Origin: Norana najaformis
Taxonomy: Eukaryota > Annelida > Clitellata > Crassiclitellata > Hormogastridae
Reading direction: 5' to 3'
NCBI GenBank assembly: GCA_964023275.1
Contig: OZ029914.1
Span: forward strand, 31,999,351 to 32,063,350
DNA: 64,000 bases
A program made the position numbers and the translations under genes. Under the pieces are notes generated by a model. It did no database searches and was not told the DNA's origin. It worked only from the letters and a program-made list of their open reading frames with translations. The number at the start of each line of letters is the position of its first letter. The stretch's first letter is position 1. This document shows positions 43,976-53,165 of this stretch, piece after piece.

Positions 43976-46900
43976 CATGCGCAGGACTTCAGCTGCCTGT
44001 AGCGCCTATTTGGCTCTACCGGGACCACGCGGCTTCTACCGACCGGCTCATAATCGTTCGCCCGCGAGGGTATTTGTTGCGCTACTGCTTCTGGTAGGAT
44101 GAGTCTAACCCAACCCAGGTCCTGCTGCAACTCACCGGCGTCTCGAGCCACTTGCCGTTGGATCGCTGAATGCGCGCAGCGCCGTCCGCAAGAGAAGCAC
44201 TCATAGACGATTTGATTTAATCGAACCAGTTAGATGAACTAGGAGTCTGTGAGACTTGGATCTCTGCTGATGATTCAAATGCCATAAAGTTTGACATGAA
44301 CCCGCCAGGGTACGTCACAGACACGTCCATGCCTCCGCCCCCGGAAGAACGGGCAGAAACAGCGGTCTCGCGATCATCCATCGCAATACGCTTACCGTAA
44401 GAACTCATCCGCTTCAGAATACTGTGACAACAAAACAGCTTCCATTTCCAAGCTATCCGAATAATTACCTCTAACATCTCTTTCCTCTTCATCAATATCT
44501 ACCGCTGGCCAGGTTCCAACTTTAATGAATTTTACCATGAATTAAGCAACTTCCTTGCTGCAACTACCACCGTGATTGTTAGCGATCGACTTATTCTCAG
44601 CGGAAACTTCAACTGCCTGGAAACAATTCGTCCAGCATCCCGAAGACCTAACCACAGTACTTGACGTCTTCGGCTTAAAGCAGCTTGTGCTAGGTCCAAC
44701 GCGTACTGGATCGACCGGCGACAGTCTGCTTGATCTTGTCATCTCCGGACTCAATTCGACATCGGTCAAGAATGTACGGGTGTGTAGTAGCCACGGATTG
44801 TCCGACCATAGTCTGGTGAAGTGGACGGTTGCACGAAGCCTCAACAGAAGGCAACGGATTACGATCGTCTATCGAAGCTCAAAACACTCGATCTTGACTA
44901 CTTCGACAAGCGTTGATTAATTCGTTACTGTTCTTGGCTCCTGATGACACCCCGACGGCTTTGCTTGTCAGATAGACGACGTTGTCACCGACATTCTAGC
45001 AAGTTTGGCTCCGCTGAGGAAATTTACGAAATGCCCAGAAAAAACATCAATCACTGGCTCTCTCCTGAAGCCACAGCTGCAAAACGACTTCGTAGACCCT
45101 TAGAAAGGCGTTGGAAGGCTACCGATGATGAACTTGTTCGACGCGCGTATCGGTCACCATGCCGTAACGCCAACAAACTGATCAACGACTCACCCCGACA
45201 ATACTACTGTGATACCATATCGGAAAAGACTAACGGTTCTCATCTACAATGGTCTGCAATTAAGGATGTACTGCACTCCACAGTGCCATCCGAGGCTTTA
45301 CCGAATGAAGAATGTCAGAAACGCTGTTCCACGTTCTCAGACTTCTTCATAAATAAGATCAAGTCAGTAAAGGCATCAATTGCCAAGCAGTTAACCGGAC
45401 AACCCATAGACCCTCTTGCATCAGATAGAGACTATGTCGGCACACATCTTGATCACCTTGAACAGTTGGCTCCGCTGAGAAAATTTACGAAATGCCCAGG
45501 AAAAAGATCAATCGCTGGCTATCTCCTGAAGCCACAGCTGCAAAACGACTTCGTAGACCCTTAGAAAGGCGTTGGAAGGCTACCGATGATGAACTTGTTC
45601 CACGCGCGTATCGGTCACCATGCCGTAACGCCAACAAACTGATCAACGACTCACGCCGACAATACTACTGTGATACCAAATCGGGAAAGGCTAACGGTTC
45701 TTATCTACAATGGTCTGCAATAATGGATGTACTGCACTCCATAGTGCCATCTGAGGCGTAACCGAATGAAGAATGTCAGAAACGCTGTTCCACGTTCTCA
45801 GACTTCTTCAAAAATAAGATCAAGTCAGTAAAGGCATCGATTGCCAAGCAGTTGACCAGACAACCCATAGACCCTCTTGCGTCAGATAGAGACTATGTTG
45901 GCACACATCTTGATCACCTCAGACCTGTGGATTGCGCAGAGATCTTCAAGCTACTGTTTTCCTTGGCCGGAAAATCATCTCCGATGGATGCTTTCCCATT
46001 GTCTTTGCTAAAGTCATATGCGGACGTGTTCACTCCAATCATCGTTAGTCTCTGCAATATGCTTTCAGTTGCGGACGGTTCCCAGCCTGTTACAGACCTG
46101 CCTCTGTTACACCTTTGCTGAAGAAGGAAGGCCTTGATCCTGATGATCCTTCTAACTATAGGCCGATCTCAAATCTACATACCCTGTCAAAAACTTTTGG
46201 AACGTGGCACGTCTATTGCCGCATGTTAGTAGCTCCAGTAACTTTAACAGTCATCAGTCAGCTTACCGTGGCCATCATTCGACTGAAAAGGCCTCACTGA
46301 AGATTCTAGATGATGTCTACACCGCTTCCGGACGACGACAGCCCACCCTACTTATCGGCCTTTGACACGAACGACAAAACAACACTCATCACTAGGCTGC
46401 AGAAGACATTCGGCATCAGCGGTGATGCGTTAGATTGGATCCGTAGCTACCTGTCTGACCGGTCACAACATGTTTGCATTGGATCATCAAGGTCGCTGCC
46501 GACTACCTGCGATACGGTATCCCCCAAGGGTCGATTCTTGGCCCGATTCTTTTCACGTTGTATGTGGCTCCAGTCGCTTTTGTCATTTCCGCACACGACA
46601 TCAATCACCGCCAGTATGCCGATGACACCCAACTATACATAGCGCTTGATCACATCGACTCTGATACCAGCAACTTAACATGATGTACCGAAGCAGTACG
46701 CTTGTGGTTTCTAACTAATGGACTGCGTCTAAATCCAAAGAAGTCTGAAGTCATTGTACTCGGCACTTCCTCATCAATAAAATCGATCGTGGATCTAAAA
46801 ACAGTCAACATTGCAGGCGCGGACATCACACTATCAGGAACATTTAAGAATCTCGGAGTGACACTCGACTCTAATCTAACATTCAACCAGCATGTCACCG

Positions 46901-47345
46901 CTGTCTACTAGTCTTCGTATTTCCATATTAAAGCCATGCGTCATGTTCGATCGTGCTTGCCACCGGAACTTATGAAAACAGTCGCTTGTAGTGTAGTGGG
47001 GCAAAACTCGATTACTGTAATTCCCTATTGTATGGCACTACAAAGTCAAACTTCAACGAGTCCAGAACTCGCTAGCCCGACTAGTGACAAGAACCCGCAG
47101 GTTTGATCATGTCACTCCTATACTCGCAAAGTTACACTGGCTGCCCTTCAGTTCCAGGATCACTTACAAGATAGCTCTCCTTACACGTAAGACTCTCTCA
47201 ACCAATCTGCCTGCTTATCTGCTATCGTCCCTACAGCGCTATCAGCCATCCAGATCTATGCGTTCGGTTACACAAAGCAGTTTGTCTCTTCCTGACATCA
47301 GTGACTATCGGTCTGAATCCTCCAGTGTAAATAAAGTCAGGTGAC
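43976..47345 (+). pseudogene. CR1/L2-like LINE, copy 2 (near full length, many breaks)
   Basis: In order: endonuclease pieces ('NQLDELGVCETWISADDSN', 'LGLSDHSLVKWT'-like block near 44790), pre-RT region ('NANKLINDSPRQYYCDT'), RT motifs ('NYRPISNLHTLSK', 'YGIPQGSILGPILFTLYVAP', 'RQYADDTQLYIALDHIDS'), 'LNPKKSEVIVLG', and the C-terminus 'HVTPILAKLHWLPFSSRITY' near 47105. Stops, frameshifts and an internal 462-bp tandem duplication are present. It starts at the same base as copy 1, so it predates the segmental duplication. Confidence 0.88.
45007..45895 (+). repeat. Tandem duplication of about 462 bp inside LINE copy 2
   Basis: 45007-45468 ('ggctccgctgaggaaattta' onward) is repeated from 45469 ('ggctccgctgagaaaattta' onward) with a few percent divergence. 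Both contain 'caacaaactgatcaacgac' and 'gatgtactgcactcca'. The second copy then continues into RT. Confidence 0.85.
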
Positions 47346-47698
47346 TTTTAGGAAATATCTCAAATACAAAATCTATGTAAGTTTTCCTATATATCTCAAG
47401 CATATCATTTTACAAGACTTACACGAAATGGTCTTTCTCCTTTGACGACCAACTTTTTCAATTATCGCGTTTAGCGATAACACCGAGAAAAGGCAACAAA
47501 ATTACGTTGATTAAAAGGTTTTTGTGTATAATATACACGTCTGGGGCAATTGACACATCGGGCAGTATTAGCGTTCTAAGTACTGTTGCTTTTAAGAGAA
47601 AGGACAGTTGCTCTTTACTTCCGTAGCAAATTCTGTATGAACAAAAAACGAAACCAATATCGTATTTTGTAGACATTGGAAATTTGATCCAAAATCAA

Positions 47699-47782
47699 AT
47701 GGCCAGTTGGCCTGTTCCGGTAAAGGTCAGGAAGCTGCAGAATCCAACAGATGGGAAGAAAATTGAAGCCGTTGTTAATGAA
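47699..47782 (+). CDS. Possible first coding exon before type 1 copy E (28 codons)
   Basis: An ATG opens 28 codons ('MASWPVPVKVRKLQN' then 'TDGKKIEAVVNE') and ends at 'GAA|gtatgt', a good phase-0 donor. The next exon-like feature downstream on this strand is type 1 copy E, which starts in phase 0, so the two would join in frame. The Lys/Arg-rich N-terminus has no signal-peptide character. Evidence is only frame, phase and proximity. Confidence 0.3.
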
Positions 47783-48139
47783 GTATGTCGTCTAATCTTT
47801 ATAAATATAACATCGAAATAACAATATCATTATACAATTGTTTTAATTTAAATAACTCTATAAGGCCGTTATTATACTGCCCAAGGCATCAGTCGATTCT
47901 CGCTTTATATCAAACCGCAATCAAATTCATTTATTGGAGACGGCTGGTAGAATTCCTATAGCTTTTTAGGAAAAGATCATATGCTCGCAAACGACCGAAG
48001 CACGACGTTTGAATTTAAACTTTTATCGCTGATCCTCTGCTTTCCATTTAGTCAGCACCGGTATACAGCCTTTTGTCATCCCACTTTCTGTGTGAAAAAT
48101 GTCTGCGCGTCTGGTTAAAGTACCTGCAGCAGATTCTCA

Positions 48140-48445
48140 GAGCGTCCTGATCGGCCAGTTCTTAGAGACTCCTGGAATAGAGAGGAACCTGTTCGGACTA
48201 ATCAAGCAGAGGGAGCAGTAATATTTCGGGCATGTGCAGCGAAAGAGTGGAGATTGCCTACAGGAGATCATTCAAGGTACAACACCTGGACCTGGAGTTC
48301 AGGAAAGACCTAAGATAACATGGATCGATAACATCAAGTCGTGGAATAAAGTGTCATTTGACTAGTGATTACAGGAGACGAGGGACAGCAGCAGATGGCA
48401 CAAAATTGTCCGTGGAGCAGCCACTCCTCGACTACAGGACGATTA
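48140..48445 (+). repeat. LINE C-terminal fragment
   Basis: Broken frames read 'ERNLFGLIKQREQ', 'YFGHVQRKSGDCLQEIIQG' and 'KITWIDNIKSW', the 'wfGHv.R....l......G...rGRp...W.dni' signature at the end of several LINE ORF2 proteins. A stop interrupts it. Confidence 0.6.
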
Positions 48446-48913
48446 AATACAAGACAAGACCACTTTAATTGTTATATCCTAGCTATGTTACATCGAAATT
48501 AACTAATATACAAATCTAGCCATATGCTGGCCAACCTATATATATTTATATCTAATACCTATACATTTAACACACACACATCTACACTGTAGATCACTTC
48601 ACATAACTACTGTATATATGCAACAAATCAATACACTATACACTATAATAGATGTAATTTGAATTTAATGCGAATTTAAAGGAGAATCACTACAGGCAGC
48701 CAGCACAATGAATGTAATATTGGTTTAGTATATTTATATTTAGGGATCTTTGTTATGGCTTTTGCGAGAGTGTTCGAACAATTTGTAATTTGTGCAAATC
48801 TCCTTTAGTGATACCAATAAGAAGTGTAGCCGACGCTTGTAGCCGATCCTCCACATATAAAAATCAGTTAACTGTAGTATTGTGCTTTTATGCTTAAGGC
48901 AGCGAATATCTAG

Positions 48914-49096
48914 CCAACGGTTCTGCTGTTGATTGATATCAACGTCATAAGCGTGCAGGAGGCGGAAGCCCTTGTGAATATGCTGGAGGAAGAAAAGAAA
49001 AAAGGGCAGCTACTGGTGACAATTGGAACAACCTCCGACTACGAGAGGGTCCCAACTGTCATCAGGGAATCTTTCGATTCGAAACAAATCAAACAG
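48914..49096 (+). CDS. Type 1 array exon, copy E (61 codons, most divergent)
   Basis: Acceptor 'gcgaatatctag', donor 'AAACAG|gtaata', phases 0 and 0. It has the same architecture as the other type 1 exons ('LLIDINVISVQEAEALVNML', 'ERVPTVIRESFDSKQIKQ') but only about a quarter of residues match. By hand the last 87 exon bases match copies C and D at about 39-46%, whereas roughly 100 bp of downstream intron ('gtaatatca...ggtcttgtaaat...') match at about 75%. This is the clearest case of an exon changing faster than its own intron. Confidence 0.5.
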
Positions 49097-49217
49097 GTAA
49101 TATCATCATATGCCAAAAGGTCTTGTAAATCACAAAGCTTCATAATTAGTCTGGATTCACCCGAATAAAACAGCTTTCAAAAATGTTTCCATTGCGTATC
49201 TGATCTGAAGCATTTAA

Positions 49218-49345
49218 GAGGAGCTATGAGTTTTAAGTTTGAGTTTAAGTATGAGTTTAAATTAAATTATGAGTTATGAGTTAAGTAATGAGTTTTGAGT
49301 TATGAGTTAAGTTATGAGTTAAGTTTAAGTATGAGTTTTAAGCAC
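49218..49345. repeat. Degenerate tandem repeat of ATGAGTT(TT)AAGT
   Basis: About ten imperfect units of 'tatgagttttaagttt' and 'tgagttatgagttaag' lie immediately 3' of type 1 copy E's intron segment. Confidence 0.85.
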
Positions 49346-50165
49346 TAATTTGAGATTTAAGCTAATGATGTCTAAACAGTTTATTATTAATTCCCCTGAT
49401 ACGCCGCTCGTTTATAATTCAAGCTGTCGCGACCCTGATGCACGCATTCATGTGCATGCATTCATATGCACGCATTTCTATGCAACAAGTTTGATTGTGA
49501 CAATGTCGTTAGTGCATTTATGCAGACCTAACCCTTTTCCGCATTAATCAACTGCAGTACTTTTTAAAGCTGTGGCTCGCCTGTTCAGGCGTATGCCTAA
49601 ATTTGAAAAATAAAGCCTATTAGGAACTGCGTATGGAAAACACATTGAGTTTAAGTTCTTAGCGCTTTCGCGTAGTTGGTTAGCATGCTGTGCTTCATCT
49701 TACTTTAAGGAGCTATGCAGCTCAGTCTCTTCCATTTCTGGGAACAGATTTCTTCGCTGTGCTGGGCAAAGCGACCTGGTTGTCCCGCCAGCCTGAGCTT
49801 CTCAAGTCCAGCACCTTTGCTATGGTCGTTCCATCTCTTTATATTGCTTAGCAACCTGCGACTTGAGTACCTTGTTCATTCTTTGCGGCTTTTCCTCAAG
49901 CGCTTGGAAACCATTCTATTGAAACTCTCTCTTTCTGTCTCTCTTACTCTGTGCATCTCTGTTTGTTATGTTCAGTCGCTTGTGTAATTTCGTTCTCAAT
50001 TTAAGGCCTAATTTTATCAAATTGCTTATACCAAAGAAGGCTGCTTGTCTGTCTTAATGGACTGATCTTCTCGATGCTGACCTCATTGATGCTTGGTTTT
50101 GGTGCGCATACATTTGATGCCTTGTGGATTAGATACAGCTGCAATAGAAGTTATAAATCAATAAT
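49345..50165 (+). repeat. Mostly non-coding; decayed LINE 3' end at about 49780-50165
   Basis: A translated 'NLRLEYLVHSLRLFLKRLE' segment resembles the 'lR...s...Fk..LKt' end of CR1 ORF2. It is followed by a tail with 'tttgatgccttgtggattag' like those near 420 and 6510. The 49345-49780 part shows nothing recognisable. Confidence 0.4.
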
Positions 50166-50248
50166 ACTCGATCGTGATTTCATGTTGGTAATGAGTTTCT
50201 TCCCGTGTAATGGTGCTACATAAATTCGGCGTAGCAACTATAAGTTTG

Positions 50249-50783
50249 GGAACGCCATCTTTACCGGTCTATCGCTTGCCAACACTGCTAAGCTGCAATC
50301 TGTGATCAACTATGCGGCTCGTCTCATAGGGGGCATTCCAAAATATGGCCACATCTCGTCTTATATTCGTGACACTCTTCACTGGCTCCCCGTCCAGCAG
50401 CGTGTCCACTTTAAGATCCTCTCCGTCATGCGCAATGTGTTCTTGGCTCTGCTCCCCTTTACGTCATTCACTTCTGCACTTTGGTTTCCTCCTTGCCGGG
50501 GCGTTGCAACCTTCGCTTGGCCACTCAGGATCTCCTGTTTGTCCCTTGCATGCGAACCGCTGTGGCCCAGTCCAGAAGCTTTGCCTACGTTGGTCCCACT
50601 TGCTGGAATCGTCTCCCTCGAGAATTGCGACTTGAGCGTTTCTCTCTCCCCTTCTCAGTATTCCGCAGGCGCCTGAAGACTGTACTGTTAACGGTGATTT
50701 TAAAATTTCGGGTCGGAAGTACCTCTGCTGAGTTTATCCTCTAAGAGGCACTTTATAAATCTCAAATTACAATTACAATTCCG
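50249..50783 (+). repeat. 5'-truncated CR1/L2-like LINE with (AATTAC) tail
   Basis: Matches the 3' end of the LINE at 58202-59802 from 'gaacgccatctttaccggtc' onward. It encodes 'GGIPKYGHISSYIRDTLHWL' and ends 'aaattacaattacaatt'. A textbook 5'-truncated insertion. Confidence 0.85.
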
Positions 50784-51124
50784 ACATAAATAATTATATA
50801 CGTTTGTGACTGTGTTTTCTGTAAGTGAAAGTAATAATTCATTGTGTGTCTTGGCATCGTTTATCAGAGTTTATAATGCCGAAAGACCATAAAGTAAATA
50901 AACAATCTCATAAGAAATAAACAATCTCATAAGAAAACCCATACTGATAATGAGAAACAGCGAAAACGAGGAATCAAACATTTACGGCCGAGGAAGTTCT
51001 TGACATGCTGCTGGCATCAGATACGGAGTCTGTTGTGGCAGGCGACTATACGCAAACTACGATGTCGCGAGGGAAGTCTGGTACAGATGACACAAGATTA
51101 TTGAATGAACCCAACGTTCCAGTA
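50784..51124 (+). other. Short coding-like stretch interrupted by LTR element 2
   Basis: One frame reads 'TAEEVLDMLLASDTESVV' up to the LTR. The flank after the 3' LTR can be read as 'NNSRRDFADDDSLRSKG'. It may be a transposon N-terminus (acidic, piggyBac-like) split by the insertion, but this is weak. Confidence 0.25.
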
Positions 51125-52180
51125 TGTAGCGATCCTCCCTTTAATTCGCGTTTCTATTTGTTTACTTAAGCTGAGGAACAGCTGACTGACTTACTTAGTT
51201 AGTGCGTATAGTAGTTTAGTGTAGATAGTTAGTAGTAGTAGATTCGTGTGTAAAGGCTGTAGTTGATATAGTATTGTAGGCAGGCCAACTTATATGAGTT
51301 ATAGCTAAACTATAGCAAATGGCCGACTTAGGTAGGAATATCGTTTTTACTCGATCATATGGGACTATGCTACGTCAACACGGCGGATGTTAGCCTACAT
51401 GAAGATTATATCTAGGATAAATCATGCAGAGCGGAATTGAAAATTAAACAGCTGCTGATGCCATGAGCAGCCGACTTTGGCGATGGACGGTTGGCGATGG
51501 TCATGTGGGGATCAGCAACGACGGTTGGCCGCCATTGTTGGGCAGACAAAATTTTACTGGTATAAGAAGAGGTTTCCTATAGTCAGTCAAGGAGTTACGT
51601 TCGTTGGTGCACGTTAAGCTAGACGTGTAAAACACCTTAGAAATCTCCGTATTTTCTTTTCGATTTGTGTGCGTACATGTGGATGATCGATCGTTCGTAT
51701 ACATCGATCGTTCTTCGCATAAGGAGTTGCCTTAAAGTTTAGGAACATCTGAAGAAGCGTTGAACTTACCCGTTTACCGAAAGCGGCAGTTGTCGTATCA
51801 GACTGAGGAACAAGTAATCCGTACAAAGGATTGTATTCGAATCGACGAACTTTTCGTTTGATTCTACAAAGCGATCTGCATAGCGCAATCGTTCTTTGAC
51901 GAGCGAGTAACGTGCGTTTCGTTAGCTTTGTCGTCAGGTTAATGGAATAAACTGGAATTATCTTGAACTTTCGTAAAACATAGTCGAAGAGTTACAAAAA
52001 GAAATGGCGGATTTCCTTTGTCTTCTCGAGGAAGCCTCTCAACCAAGTTTGCCTAGCAAGGGACTTTGGAAAATCGCACTTTTCCAAGAACGTTTCCTTA
52101 AGATCAACTAATCACCACAAGAACTCCGGCCTGAACGATCTACACCTCATCAAAGGGAGGGAGGCAATCTAATTACTTTA
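51125..52180 (+). repeat. 5' LTR of element 2
   Basis: About 1055 bp, differing from the 3' LTR by scattered substitutions (for example 'ggaatatcgtttttac' against 'ggaatagggcttttac') and a 1-base length change. It is older than element 1. Confidence 0.8.
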
Positions 52181-52878
52181 TTAGTTGCTATAGTTAGTTT
52201 AGCAGTTGGCCTGCAGTAGTAGTGCATGTATTATAATTGAACTTGAACATATTATGTGGTTTAACAATTCATTTCTATAATAAAACTGTTTGTTTAATTT
52301 CAAAACTAACAATTAGTTTTAACGAGTCAACATTACGTCATGATCAATACCTTAAATTTGAGATTGACAGTAGGCCTATACGACTTGGGATATATGTATA
52401 TTGAAATAAACTGTTAGTCACTTGCATGTACCCTTTCCCAAGGTCTTATGGTAGAAGAGGTCAAGTTCTCTAATGATTAAGATTCAAGACTGATCTGTCA
52501 CTTTGGTAGTAGATTTAAGGGTACAACCGGTACATTTATATAGAGCCGGTACAAATTGGGGGCTCGCGCCGGGATAAGAACCAATTTTAAAATTTGGAGG
52601 ACACTTATCCAGAATTTAATCAAATTTAACATTAAATTATGAATATTATTGCGTCGAGTGCAATTGTCTATTTGCTCAGCTCATAGCTAGAGAGTAAATA
52701 TAGACTGTTTTTATGACGTCAGCTGTACGCGTCATTGTTACCATAGCAGAGTGAGGTTTTGGTAAAAACTGAGTTACCCGGATGACTAGATTTGAACGAT
52801 CTAAGGAACATACCGAGCATTTGTATAGCGTCAAACTAAGTGTAAGATTTACTGAAAGTTATCAATCGCAACTTTCTA

Positions 52879-53165
52879 ATGCTGCAGAGACGGCTAAGTG
52901 GATCAAAGTTGGTCAGGATTTGGGCTGAGGCCGAAGAACTGCGTAGTTATGTCAAGGGGAGAATGGCCGAGGCAGAGAAAGAGAAGGGACGCAGAGAGGA
53001 ATGCGAAGCTTTACATAAAAGAGGGGAACGCGAAGAGAAGAAACGCAAAGACGAAGCAGAGGCTTTAGAAAGACAGAAGCGAGAGGAACGCGATCTATGT
53101 TTGTTAAACTTCCGGTGTTTGACGAAGTGAAAGATTGCTTAGATGGATATCTTTTAAGGTTCGAG
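52879..53165 (+). pseudogene. gag N-terminal region of LTR element 2, frameshifted
   Basis: Frame one from the ATG at 52879 gives a Glu/Lys/Arg coiled coil ('AEAEKEKGRREECEALHKR'). At about 53100 the gag continues one frame back ('FVKLPVFDEVKDCLDGYLLRF'), and at about 53160 it shifts again into the long downstream frame. The joined order coiled coil - 'LP.FDE..D...YL.RFER' - capsid is typical of Gmr1-like gag, so the two shifts are disabling mutations. Confidence 0.7.

Larger units (their letters stand above)
35196..46800 (+). repeat. Large segmental duplication, copy 2
   Basis: Collinear with 15887-32110 but without the LTR element. The 39262 junction is the empty insertion site. It adds a second type 2b exon (43329) with a partial SINE between the two, and retains more of the LINE. 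Confidence 0.85.

Noticed and set aside
50249..50783. Separate host gene with 'GGIPKYGHISSYI' reading
   Set aside because: It is the 3' end of the CR1/L2-like LINE seen at 58202-59802, with the same tail.
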